In this document: positions 1 to 10,110 of the stretch, piece by piece
How positions within the stretch are numbered: position 1 is the stretch's first letter
Layout of the letters: each line of letters starts with the position of its first letter
Assembly: GCA_958496175.1 (NCBI GenBank)
Contig: OY292278.1
Span: forward strand, 29,388,001 to 29,452,000
Reading direction: 5' to 3'
Origin: Sisyra terminalis
Taxonomy: Eukaryota > Arthropoda > Insecta > Neuroptera > Sisyridae
Length of the DNA stretch: 64,000 bases
Notes under the pieces: model-generated
Told to the model about the DNA's origin: nothing
The model's database searches: none
Seen by the model: only the letters and a program-made list of their open reading frames with translations
Program-made: the position numbers and the translations under genes

Positions 1-104
1 TGAAATTCTGTTCAAATTTATGTTTATGGTATGATTTTTATATATTATTATATTAAATTATCTACATAAATTGGACCACAATATATTTTATATATTGTAT
101 AATC
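1..104 (+). repeat. Right-arm fragment of foldback family FB1
   Basis: The first hundred bases match the outer right arm of the foldback elements near 3,000 and 9,550: a stretch like gttcaaatttatgtttat, then a poly-AT run with acataaattggacc and tatattgta. The element is cut by the window edge on the left and by a hAT insertion on the right. Confidence 0.6.
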
Positions 105-388
105 CAGGGATGGCCAACAAGTCGACCGCGGTTGAAACAAAGTTGAACAATTTGTTCTAATTTAAATAAATGTTTGAAATTCTTAATTCTATAATTTTCT
201 TAATTTCTAATAGTGTGAAAATGTAATTTTTGACAAAAAGTGAAGGTTTGCAATTTAAATCGGCGATATAATGACTTCTTTAATTATCTTCTAAAATTTT
301 AAAATGATTTGCCCCTATCCATAGTCGACCGCAGACTATATTTTATGGAAAAAGTAGCCCCTAAAAGCTAAATGTTTGGCCACACCTG
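105..388. mobile_element. hAT-type MITE with 8-bp target duplication
   Basis: The ends are inverted: CAGGGATGGCCAAC on the left and the complement of CAGGTGTGGCCAAAC on the right. They are flanked by GTATAATC (97-104) and GTATAAAC (389-396), which agree at 7 of 8 bases. An 8-bp duplication with CAGGG ends is typical of hAT transposons. There is no coding capacity, so it is non-autonomous. A gtcgaccgc motif recurs near both ends and also appears in the larger element at 61,301. Confidence 0.72.
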
Positions 389-396
389 GTATAAAC

Positions 397-686
397 AGTA
401 ACTGTTCAAAGTCAGTGAAGAAATCTTATTTAACATTAAGCTTAATTCTTTCTTATTAAGTATGTTAAAAATTTAAAAATATATTTTACGTAGGAAATGG
501 TTTTTCGATTCCAGAGAAAAATCATTCAGAATATCTGGTTTGGGTAAATATAACTGGTGAAAATTGGTTATAGAAAGCTCTTATTTATTAAACTGCAACT
601 TAACTGACATCGACTTACATGAATGCTTTTGCTGTATATTTTGTTTTTCCTGAAATATAGCTAATATCCTTGATTTTTAAAATACA
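397..686. other. Non-coding AT-rich spacer
   Basis: No repeat or coding signal recognised. It lies beyond the 3' end of the PCGF gene on the minus strand. Confidence 0.5.
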
Positions 687-692
687 TTTATT
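687..692 (-). terminator. Candidate poly(A) signal of the PCGF gene
   Basis: AATAAA on the minus strand, about 150 bases past the stop codon of the PCGF-like gene. A second AATAAA lies at 584-589. In such AT-rich DNA the hexamer occurs often by chance. Confidence 0.35.
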
Positions 693-841
693 AAATATAA
701 ATTTGACATACAACAGTAATACTTTTTTCTTGACAACATCAACTAGGTATTTTTTGTAATAACGTATCACAAAACATTAAAAACTTAAGTTAACTCAAAT
801 GATTTTCATAGAATATATATTCAACATTGGATGTTGAAACG

Positions 842-1573
842 TTAACGCATATCAAATTTAGCTCGACATTGCAATGTAAACACAGGATTTTGGAATTTCC
901 ATCTAGTGACATATACATATTTCAATGTGAAATCCTTGCCCAATGGCTCCTCGTTACATAAAACATCAATATCCCTACAATGTTCCATTCCGTCACATAG
1001 TTTTTTGGCAACAAATTTTTTCACGTGAGCTATAGTTGCTTGAGCTGAGCACCGAATAAATAAGCGTTTAGTCGTTTTCAATTTCGGGTGCAAACATTCT
1101 AAGCAAACGGTTACTAGTTCTTCATGTTTACTGATTTCCGTTTCGGTGGCCGGTTCTTTGACTTTGTCATCTTCGGCGGTCGCATCCTCGACATTTTGCG
1201 GAATGTCACGCGGACATGGCAGTCCACGTGAGCGGTAAAATTCGCGTTCTTCCTTTTCCTCGTTCTTTTGCAAATTCGGCACCAACTTGTAGACGATGTC
1301 TTGCATTGTCCGGTCATGAGAAATGTATTGTAAGGGATGGGATTCGTGTACGACCACATTGCAAGACGGACAGATTTTGTTGTTCTCGAAATGCTTCACT
1401 AAACAACTCTTGCAAAATGTATGCAAACATTCGGTGATTGTGGTCGCGTCGATTAAATAACCGCGACATATTCGACACGTGATAATGTTGTTCAGTGACT
1501 TCAAACGAATTTTCCGCTCCATTTTCTGGCCGGCCAAACCTTTCCAAAGCTCATTTAATAGTTTGTCCTTCAT
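842..1573 (-). CDS. l(3)73Ah-like: PCGF3/l(3)73Ah-like Polycomb RING finger protein
   Basis: A 243-residue intact frame with a complete C3HC4 RING finger: Cys33, Cys36, Cys49, His51, Cys54, Cys57, Cys68 and Cys71. The RING is followed by the PCGF-specific stretch SHPLQYISHDRTMQDIVYKL. From about residue 153 a C-terminal RAWUL (ubiquitin-like) domain contains LECL, IRCSAQAT, ILCNEE-like and VYVTRW motifs. This pattern and the length fit the PCGF3 / Drosophila l(3)73Ah group (242 and about 222 residues). These proteins pair with RING1/Sce in a non-canonical PRC1 that ubiquitinates histone H2A in the nucleus. Relatives begin just before the RING with sequence like MERKIRLK. The ATG at 1522 (Met18) therefore looks like the ancestral start and has a good context (AAAATGG). 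The upstream ATG at 1573 has a poor one. The coding region is a single exon. A CAG acceptor-like site after a T-run lies just upstream (minus-strand complement of 1596-1613), so a 5'UTR intron is possible. It is either a normal gene with uninterrupted coding sequence or a retained retrocopy. Confidence 0.93.
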   Translation of the reverse strand: MKDKLLNELWKGLAGQKMERKIRLKSLNNIITCRICRGYLIDATTITECLHTFCKSCLVKHFENNKICPSCNVVVHESHPLQYISHDRTMQDIVYKLVPNLQKNEEKEEREFYRSRGLPCPRDIPQNVEDATAEDDKVKEPATETEISKHEELVTVCLECLHPKLKTTKRLFIRCSAQATIAHVKKFVAKKLCDGMEHCRDIDVLCNEEPLGKDFTLKYVYVTRWKFQNPVFTLQCRAKFDMR

Positions 1574-2560
1574 TCGGATCGTTTAATTTTTAACTCTGTT
1601 AAAAAAATTAAACTTTATTATTTCAATCATTTGTGTTACATTTGGACATTGAAAATTTTCGATTTGTTCTTTCAAACGTAAAATTGACGGTAATTCTGCA
1701 GAAATATTTGCGATTAACTTCGATTCTTGAAAATAAACATTTTATTGTGTTTATCTTGACACTAATTCTGAATTTCCATTAATGAGTGAATTCACAATGA
1801 CACGATTAAAATTACATATCTGACTCATTAACACTATTATGACTCAATTTATGTAGCATATTTGTTCCGAGTGAAAATTTGTATAATGTTTTAAAAGGAT
1901 GTGGTTAGATTATCAAATTTTGATTCATTTTGAAGAAACTTTTATTATAATAAGTTATTTTGTGGATACATAACTTTTCCGTAAATAAAAGGAAACAAAA
2001 TTCTAAAAGCTTTTGATCTGTGTTTATGAATAATTTTATTATACGATAAGTGATGAAATTGGATAAATGAAATGAAAGAAAATTATAAAATGTGATTTTA
2101 ATAAAAATAAAAGCCGTAAGTCGCTAGGCATAATTGGTAGAACAACGTTTTCTGATGCACATTGCAGTTCGCTATATTTAGCGCAACAATCGGTAAGAAT
2201 TATAATCACTGAAAATCATTATACAAAATCATTATGAAATTAGTGATTTTTATAGGTCATGAAAATAGTATATTTATTCGATAGAGCAATTAGTCAATCG
2301 ATCTCCTCGAGATTAAGAAATTATAGTTCCAAGTTACGATTACAAAATTGCGTATACTGAATGTATTTTTCTTGAAACCCCAGCGAAATATAAATATTTT
2401 TATTCTATAATTGATCATTGTTGCTGCAAAGAGTATAAAAACAATGCAAATTATAGTTGTTTAGATCGAAACTTCGTAAATTATTATCAGTTATAGGACA
2501 AGATTCCGAAAATATATAAAAAAAGAACTTTTAGACCAAAACGGCGCATATGGAAATCCA
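1574..2560. other. Upstream flank of the PCGF gene, non-coding
   Basis: This should hold the promoter and 5'UTR of the minus-strand gene. The only signal I see is a pyrimidine-rich acceptor-like site reading GTTTAATTTTTTTAACAG on the minus strand (1596-1613), which suggests a 5'UTR intron. No TATA box stands out above the AT background. No repeat recognised. Confidence 0.45.
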
Positions 2561-2561
2561 A

Positions 2562-2690
2562 TAATACCTCGAGATACGAGTTTAATTCGTTTTGTAACCT
2601 TGCTCGTATCTAAAAGCAATTTTTCCCATTGAAATGAATTGAATTGCTATTAATCCGTTCCAGCTCCCAAAATACCACTTCAGTTGTTTT
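2562..2690. repeat. Dispersed repeat fragment with CTCGTATCT motif
   Basis: A block reading cctcgagatacgagttta, then ttgctcgtatct, cccattgaaatgaattga and attaatccgttccagc. I recall the same motif order as a low-copy dispersed repeat in many arthropod genomes. That recollection could not be checked here. It is non-coding. Confidence 0.4.
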
Positions 2691-2785
2691 TCTTAGCTGT
2701 TATTGAACAGGAATATTTGAACACACGCTGACTTTAAACACATTGTTTATACAAACTACAAAATATGTTGTGGTGTTATCTATGT

Positions 2786-3095
2786 AATGTTATTTACAAA
2801 AATAATCTATAAACATAATTTGGAACAAAAGTTCAAACATGTGCATTATTGACGTATCGCCCAGATACGTATTTTGATTGCCAGGTTTCATCCTCAGTGG
2901 TCATCAAGTAGTATTGTATCACTCCGTATTTGCTATGTGATGAGTCCTGACTCTGTTATGAGGAAGATTGCTTGGCAACCGAAATACGTATCTGGGCAAT
3001 ACGTTAATAATATATTTGTTAGAACTTTTATCCAAATTTAAGTTTATAGATTACCTTTTTAAATTATATTACATAAATAAGACCAATATAATATA
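2786..3095. mobile_element. Foldback element FB1, copy 1
   Basis: Two long inverted arms flank a loop of about 50 bases. Left-arm words are cccagatacgtattttga and gccaggtttcatcctcag. Right-arm words are gaggaagattgcttggca and cgaaatacgtatctgggc. Outer arm parts (ataatctataaac and gtttatagattacc) extend the pairing to over 100 bases. Similar copies occur at 6,385, 9,268, 23,065, 32,880 and 37,165. There is no coding capacity. Confidence 0.75.
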
Positions 3096-3182
3096 TAACC
3101 AATTCTATAGAACATTTTACTGTGAATTCCTTTAAGTCTTCAGAAAAGAGTGCATTAAAATATATTTATCCACTATTAAAAG

Positions 3183-3356
3183 TTTTTTCAATTGTTATTT
3201 ACCGTCGCTTTTTAACTACTAAGGTCTTACGCGATTCTAGCGTTAAAGGAAATTCGTAATCGAGAAATGTCAAAAATTTTGCTCAACACGAGGATCAAAC
3301 CCAACATCCACCAGTTTTGAAGCGGTTCACCTTGACCACTCGACCACCAGTAGGCT
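3183..3356 (-). mobile_element. tRNA-derived SINE, copy 1
   Basis: On the minus strand the head reads CCTACTGGTGGTCGAGTGGT (pol III A-box region) followed by a B-box-like GGGTTTGATCC. The body carries TCTAGCGTTAA-type sequence and the tail has CGACGGTAAATAACAATTG plus an A run. It matches five other copies in the window. The B box has one substitution from GGTTCGATCC. Confidence 0.78.
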
Positions 3357-3410
3357 TCCTATCAATTTGGAAGCAGTCACCTTGACTATTCAGCCACCAG
3401 TTGGCTGTTT
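3357..3410 (-). repeat. Extra partial SINE head
   Basis: Directly abutting the 5' end of SINE copy 1 is a second, diverged head only: CAACTGGTGGCTGAATAGTC and then AAGGTGACTGCTTCCAAA on the minus strand. The result is a head-head-body arrangement, either a partial tandem duplication or a dimeric form. Confidence 0.6.
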
Positions 3411-5190
3411 ATTTAATTATGATAGAAAAAAAAATTTTCTACACATACATATCTCTCTGATTCATCAATGATATATCTACTTTGATAGATTCAATAATTT
3501 GTTGCGGCCAATTCTTTGTGAACTTCACCAATTGGTTCATAATCCCAACCTTTTGCAGGAATTATATCTGCTATAATAAACAAATATTCTTAATTTATCA
3601 AACGGCACCGAGTTTCTTCATTTTTACGAGTTTGTTATATTACAAGAAACAATAAATTTGACCAATAGTATGCATAAATGAATCAAAAGAAAAAACAACT
3701 TTTTCAAAGTTTTATACAAAAAAAAAAATGTTCAGCTTTTTTTTATTCTACTATTGAGTTAGTGGACAAATATTTGAACTCAGATGATTTGATTTTAAAA
3801 AATGCTTTCAAGAACGGGCCGTCGCACGGAAGACCCCCTTAATTTAATTAATTTAGTGAGAATTTGTTCAAAGTTTTCAATCCAATTAAAAACCGCTTTG
3901 TTCTCATATAGATAATGAAGACATTTCTCAACACAAATATTTCCATATCAATCATTGAATTATTTGTTTGCATAGGAAGTGCAATTTGGATTATAATGAC
4001 ATATTCCAGCTGTCCAGATAATTTATTACTTACTTAACACATGAAATGCAAATGAAACAATGAATTCAGTTCGTCGTAAGATCTTGTATACTTAGTAATT
4101 AATTAAATTTTTCAATTATTGGCATCGGCCAAGTGTGAAATTGAATCGTCGTCACTGCATTATTCTCTCTTTTTTATATTCATAACTTCAATTAGATGTT
4201 ACGAAGATGAAAATAAATTCATAATTGATTAGAACCTTTACATTCAATGAAGCAACCAATAGAAATTTCAATGGATTAACTATTTTGTAATAGTTTCACT
4301 TTCACAAATTTTGCAAACTTTATTAATTTTTTCTGGCAATAAGTTGATGAAAAAAAAAACGGGCAAATAATAATTTATTTTATGATGCCAAGTTTTTATA
4401 TTCGATTGCGATTGTAAAGAATTGCTTGCGAACTGTGAACTATCGCAATATTAAGGTCAATGGAATCAAAATCGTTTTTTGCGTGTCTGCAAAAATGAGA
4501 CATACAAAAACATTAGTGAATGCTGCGTATTGAACGGTTTCAAGTAGGTATGGAGTTGCGATATAGGGCATTCGCATATACTCCATATATACTCGTATAC
4601 TCCACTTGGCTCTACTTCAGCTGATTTTGACAATTTCGTTATAATAAAGGCAAAACGGAGCCAGACAGACAGGTATTAAACCTCGGGTCGTTATACCCAA
4701 CGAAAAAAACGATAACTTTCTGCAGAATGCGTACGTAACATCGAAAAAAGTAAACTTGAAATTTGAGAGAATATTGACCTAAAATGTACATATATAAACC
4801 AAACAAGTTTGTATTCAAAGTCTAGTCTATATTCTGCGGAGACGTAAAAGTAGCTTTTAGTTTCAAACTTAAAAGTTCATTAAAAAAATGATTAATGGAT
4901 ATTCATATACAACTTTACTATCGTACCTATTAATTTAACGATAATTAATTTTAATTTAAACTATAATTGCTTCTCTTATTTTAAATGCACGTTAAATTAT
5001 AACCATTGGACAAACATTAATAGATTGTCCTAACCACGATCTTTAAGAAACTGAGTTTTAAAAATCATAATTTTTTCTATGAAATCTCATCTACTACCTT
5101 TAACTTATTAAATAATCGACAATAAATTACATAATAGAAAATATTATTCCAACTTGGTTGTTAGAATATTATTAGTTATGGATGCGTGAA
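3411..5190. other. Non-coding AT-rich stretch
   Basis: No gene or firm repeat recognised. Around 4,540-4,620 there is a short run of related words (actccatatatactcg, tatactccac) that may be a small local duplication. Confidence 0.5.
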
Positions 5191-5194
5191 GTCG

Positions 5195-5450
5195 TAACCC
5201 TTTAAGATGTACTTAAGACTTAATCTTGTCTCATCTCGCCTCAAAACCGAGATTGCGACACTCAAAATTATTATAAATAGTGCTTTCATTAAAAGTTTGA
5301 TAAAAGCATACAAATTAAATTCATTTTCATAATGAAATTGATCTCAAATTTACATCGCATAGCTTCGAGATTGTAACGAGACTTAAACTTTAGGCTCTCA
5401 TAAGTCTTTAATTTGAGACGAGACTAAGTAAATCTTGTATAGTAGTACAT
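5195..5450. repeat. Weak inverted repeat rich in TCTCGTCTC
   Basis: The left part has cttaatcttgtctcatctcg and gagattgcgaca. The right part has gagattgtaacgagactt and ttgagacgagactaagt. Reverse complementing the right part gives a rough match to the left. It could be an old MITE, but alignment is poor and no target duplication was found. Confidence 0.35.
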
Positions 5451-5599
5451 GTTTACTGCATAAAAGTCATATTAGGAAAATCGAAAAGTAATGTCGTTTC
5501 TGAACCTATACATTCCATTGCTATAAATCGACTTATAAATTATTTCTAAGTAGTATCAAAGAAATTTTATAATTAGAATGACTTGCTCAATCATAAACG

Positions 5600-5760
5600 A
5601 TTAACACATAGTTTTTATTCTAAAATTTTTAATATAAATATAAAATGGTTAAACAAATTGTCGAAGGAATATAAATTCGGTATTGTATGCTCTTCGAGTT
5701 TTTCAGGGTAGTAACGCAAAGTTGCTACCAAAAACATTTTCAATATTTATCCAAATACAT
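5600..5760 (-). repeat. Dispersed repeat R3, copy 1
   Basis: This segment is the reverse complement of 35,215-35,360 over roughly 130 bases. Shared words include the local hairpin ggtagtaacgcaaagttgct and cggtattgtatgct. The hairpin GTAGTAAC...GTTGCTAC is kept in both. Unknown family. Confidence 0.6.
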
Positions 5761-6384
5761 TAGATTAATTCCAAATGAGGATCCTAAGTTCAAATTCGAT
5801 AATTTTGAATTCTCCAACTAGTATGAACCAAGAATGATAAAAACTTTAAACAATAAGATTAAGGGACAAAGTGGTACCAAATCCATGCCAGACAGTAGAA
5901 GAGCTGTCAAATATGCCTATTCAATCTGGGTCGACCAATCATGTACTCAAAAGTTCCCAAGAATTGGCAATAAAAAAAACTTGATTCTGCAATAATAATA
6001 GCAATAATAATCTGCAATAATGGATAATTCAAGACTCCTCTGCAAAAAAAGGGATATTGCTTTATCCACCATAAACGTTCAAAATTATTTCATAAGATTT
6101 CTATTTATTTCAATAGCTATAACATGTTCTAAGTGTTAAAACAATTGAAAATTTAAATGATGTTCAAATTGTATTTTTTTAAATATTATTCGTATAAATC
6201 AATTGTCAAAAAGTTGATCATAGTTTTGCTATAGTAAATTGAATTAAAAAATATTAGGCATCGGCTTCAGTTAAGTTTAGTTTTAAGGATTTCGGCTGAT
6301 TTTTTCAACTATATTGTATTTAAACAATATATAAAATATACAATATATAATATAAATATGCAATATATGAATATAATTACATGG
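5761..6384. other. Non-coding AT-rich stretch
   Basis: No gene or repeat recognised. A tandem-like run of aataat/gcaataat is seen near 5,990-6,020. Confidence 0.45.
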
Positions 6385-6640
6385 ATAAGACGTAATATTA
6401 TTTACAAAAGTAAACTACAAAACATAACTTTGAACAAAAGTTCAAACAAATAAATTATTGACATATCGGTCACATACGTATTTTGATTGCCAAGCAATCT
6501 TTCTCAGAGGTCATCAAATAGTATAGGAGTTCTCCGCAACTGTCACGTGTTAACCACTGAGGACGATTGCTTGGCAATCAAAATACGTATGTGACCGATA
6601 CGTCAAAAATACATTTGTTTGAAATTAGACAATATATTTC
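6385..6640. mobile_element. Foldback element FB1, copy 2
   Basis: Left arm: acaaaagttcaaacaaat, then tcggtcacatacgtattt and gattgccaagcaatc. Right arm: gattgcttggcaatcaaa, then atacgtatgtgaccgata. The arms differ from copy 1 in the same way on both sides (tcacatacg against cagatacg). Left and right arms of this copy therefore stayed matched to each other. Confidence 0.75.
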
Positions 6641-7104
6641 ATATAGTATTAAAATTGTTTAGGTGAAAAGATTGGCTGAATCCTTAAAACGAAACCAAGT
6701 GTTTATAAACATTGTTTGAAGCTAATGCAAAATGTTTCTTAATTCAACTTACTGCAGCAAAAATATTTTAAACACAGCAAAAAATAGAAACATTAGAATA
6801 CAAGAAGTTCATAATCAAGATTCTAGAGAAACCGCATCGCACATAGAAAAAATGCTTTAACTCGATTTATGGGATGGACAGTGAAGTTATAAATCAAAAT
6901 GTATTCAAATTTTTAACCACGTAAAAAAGCAAGCGCTTATTTGTGTAGCTTGGCGCTCATCACCACTCAATAGCTAGCCGGTGTTTTTAGTTCCATAAAA
7001 ATTGTCCTCTTTCAGATGGCGCTTCGTACACCACACTAGATTTTTCTTATTTCTATTTCTCGTCATATGAATGGTCTATCCATATATACCGATCAATGAT
7101 TTTA
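6641..7104. other. Non-coding stretch
   Basis: No feature recognised. A slightly GC-richer patch (6,940-7,050) contains cagatggcgcttcgtacacc, but no frame or known motif supports a gene. Confidence 0.45.
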
Positions 7105-7217
7105 CACCTAATTCTCTTTTTACACGATAAATACATTCCTAAAAAAATCGTGTAAGAAGATTTTTTTTTCATTTTAACTCGTGTTAAAACATGTTCGGGT
7201 AAAAAGAGAATTAGGTA
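7105..7217. mobile_element. Small TA-flanked MITE
   Basis: A 113-bp element between two TA dinucleotides (7,103 and 7,218). The terminal inverted repeats are CACCTAATTCTCTTTTTAC and the complement of TACCTAATTCTCTTTTTAC. A TA target is typical of Tc1/mariner-mobilised MITEs. An inner pair (acacgat and atcgtgt) adds secondary structure. Confidence 0.7.
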
Positions 7218-9200
7218 TATAGCACAATTTAATAGTATTTTCGTTTAAAATTTTGCATGTACAATAACATTTGTATTACATGAATTGAACGGGACACAAA
7301 TATCGTTGGTAAATTAAAATAAGCTTAAAGTTTGTCTTTCTATTCAATGTGCTAGGAAACTATACAATTTATTCTTTCCTCGAATAAGACGTTGTATAAA
7401 AGGAGAAAAATACTGTATTTAATTATTGTTTGATAGTTTTTATTTAAGACAATTTTTATTTTTAGATTTATTTATTGTTACTGTTGAAGAAGTTTTGTGT
7501 GGTAAAAAGATCACTTTAAATCTCTGATTTAAGAAAAAAAAGTAAAGAATGTCTAAAAAAAATAACCATTTCCTTCTTTTTGTTCATTAAATAACATAAA
7601 ACCAACTAAAAATTTGACCTGGAAACCCAACGATACCATTGAACTAATCGGTTTCTCTGGAATTCTTGAAGATTATAAGAATTGATATACTATACATACA
7701 CAAAGGATTGAAATAGGAATGCACTTTTTTTCAAAATGCAAAATTTTAAGGTTTGATTATGATATCACCATGTTATAAATATAAATTATTCTCATATTTA
7801 TTTTTATATGATTTGTAAATGTGTTACTTTAAAGAATTGTAACATAAATGACGTTATCAGGTATTTTATTTTAAATAATGTTATTTATTTCGGATTGAAA
7901 ATTAATGATATTTGTGACATATTTGAGGTTCTCACGAGTATTTGGTTCATCCTTTTCGATTATTCACTTAGTTATATTCATCACTAATGGGAAACAGGTT
8001 TCTTCAATAGATATCCCAAAATTTTTGAAATGCGTTCAAAGTTCTTTTGATGTTTTTGTCTCTGTAGTTTATTATTTTCAATTTGAAAATTTGTCTCAAG
8101 TTATAAAAATCCCATTGTGGCTGTGAGAATTTCCCTTTGTATTTTATAATAGTGATGCTTTTTTAAACTTTTTGAAGTCACGTTGTATTTCGAAACAATT
8201 TCCATCGTCTTGGTATGAGTCTAGACGAAGAACTATTACGTCATGGTCAGTAATTTTGATGAGAACAAAAAAAATGCTGCGGGCATTTAACGATTATCGA
8301 GTCCATTACTTTCATCAAGGGGAGAGATTTAATTCGATTCAATTTACTCATTTTTTTCAATAAAAATATCAAAGTTTTCTTTGATACTTTTATTTCACAG
8401 TGGAAAGAAAAATACTTCAGACATTTCGAAATTCAAAAATCGAATTGAAAAGTTAGCAAATAAAAACACCTGACAAGAGTACCGTGAAAAGCACCTGCTT
8501 GTCACATCCGAAATATGTAAAATTGGTCTTTCAAGTTTTGAAACACGAAATTAAAGCCATTCTCGGTTGCCGGTTGCAAAATTACAAATACAAAGAAGTC
8601 TGATTTGTTTGGTAAAAACATTCCCTCGAAAATAATATATTATGATTTTATATTTAAGAATACCACACAAAAGAAGATAACATCCTGAAATATTTTTTTT
8701 ATAGTAATATGAAACTAAATGTTCTTCGTGAATAATTTTAAAATATTTCAAAATCTGAAGGTAGGTTTTATGTGAAAAATTTACCAAAAGATTGATCATA
8801 AATAACAAAGATTATTATATAAAAATAGAGTATTTCTAATTATTTTTGAAGTTAAATTAATAAATCCTTTGAGGGCTCCTAAAATTCCAGATGTTCATAG
8901 AACCATTTGGAACTGTTCTACCTGCCAGGTTGGGTTATACCTAAATAAAGACAGGTACTGTTTACGTTACGTCATTTGTTTATTCCAATTTTGCAAAACA
9001 ATCTTAGCAGCTTTGTTACTATTTAGTTCCTAGTAGTTAGCATTATTAGCCACGTCTTGCAGGATAAGTAGGTATATCAACTAAAGCTTATGTTAATAAA
9101 GAGTTCCTATAAAAGATTATCATTATTTTTCATTTTCGCCATTTTCAAATTAATTTCGGCGTCGAAGATTTAAGGAACATTTGGAAAAACAAATTATAGT
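7218..9200. other. Non-coding stretch, no recognised element
   Basis: Short open frames at 7,905-8,126 (+), 8,172-8,363 (+) and 8,551-8,808 (-) have no recognisable domain, and their composition matches the background. The minus strand across 7,900-8,130 reads as protein-like sequence with in-frame stops, so a decayed coding fragment cannot be excluded. Confidence 0.4.
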
Positions 9201-9267
9201 GTCAAATTAGATTTTTTTCACTGACTTTGAACAGTTTATATTGAGTATACAATTTATACATAAAATA

Positions 9268-9605
9268 CATTGCGGTTTTATTTATGAAATATAATTTATA
9301 AAAGTAAACTTTAAACATAAATAAGAGAAGCTCAAACAAATGTGTTTTTGACGTATTTTCCAGATACGTATATCGATTGCTGAACAATCTTCTTAAATGG
9401 TTTGACTCATCACATAGCAGTTACGGAGCGGTCCAATACTACTTGATAACGATAATTGAGGAAGATGCTTGGCAATCGAAATACGTATCTGGGCAAAACG
9501 TCAAAAATACATTTGTTTGAGCTTTTGATCAGACTTATGTTTATAGTTTACTTTTGTTATTTATATTATATGAATAAGATCAGAATAATTTTTATATATT
9601 GTATT
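9268..9605. mobile_element. Foldback element FB1, copy 3
   Basis: The longest copy. Arms run from tataatttataaaagtaaa to tttacttttgttatttatat, with the diagnostic ccagatacgtatatcgattg and caatcgaaatacgtatctgg. The loop reads catcacatagcagttacg, then gagcggtccaatactact. It is the reverse complement of the loop in copies 1 and 2, as expected for insertion in the other orientation. Confidence 0.75.
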
Positions 9606-9934
9606 AACAAATTTTAATGTATTATTTAGATTGGCCCCAAAAAATTTGAACCCTTGATATTGATATCAAGATGCTTATCATCGAAATTTTTTATTTTATT
9701 TAACCATCACATTGACGCTGAAAGAATTAAATAATATATATTCTTAAAGGAAATTAAATGCTCTACAAAAATGTCTGATTGAAAATTTTCGTCAGATCAA
9801 CTGTTTCTTTAAAATCGAGCATTAAACATTGATATTTTTTTTCAATGTGCTTTTTTATTTTGGAATTTTGTAATTAATGAACGAATTGATATTCAGAGCA
9901 AATTTTTATATATTTTTTATATATTCTTAAAGGA
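9606..9934. other. AT-rich spacer
   Basis: Nothing recognised. A near-duplicate phrase (tatatattcttaaaggaaa) occurs at about 9,736 and again at 9,919, which suggests a local duplication. Confidence 0.4.
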
Positions 9935-10110
9935 AAATAAACACATAGGAGTGAGTGAAAACCAAATATAATAATTATTGTTCCAAAATTGAGACTCGTC
10001 GTTGTCATTTATTTCAACTATCATTTCGATTTCATTCAATTGCCATTTTTTACCATTTGTCAGATGTTGTGTTAATGTTGGTTGTGCATATTTAACGGGT
10101 AGCTACTAGT
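9935..10110 (+). mobile_element. Repeat family HB, copy 1 (Helitron-like 3' end)
   Basis: Contains the family words gagtgagtgaaaaccaaata and ttcattcaattgccat, and ends with tttaacgggtagctactagt. The shared sequence stops at CTAG followed by T, after a small palindrome, as in Helitron 3' termini. There is no coding capacity. The 5' part is shortened compared with the copies at 16,570 and 39,180. Confidence 0.55.

Noticed and set aside
1114..1547. Other open frames within the PCGF locus (1114-1359 -, 1216-1437 +, 1314-1547 -)
   Set aside because: They overlap the RING/PCGF coding frame and have no domain; they are by-products of its base composition.
2786..9605. CRISPR-like repeat array from repeated ATACGTATCTGG words
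   Set aside because: The repeats are inverted arms of separate foldback elements kilobases apart, not regularly spaced direct repeats, and the genome is eukaryotic.
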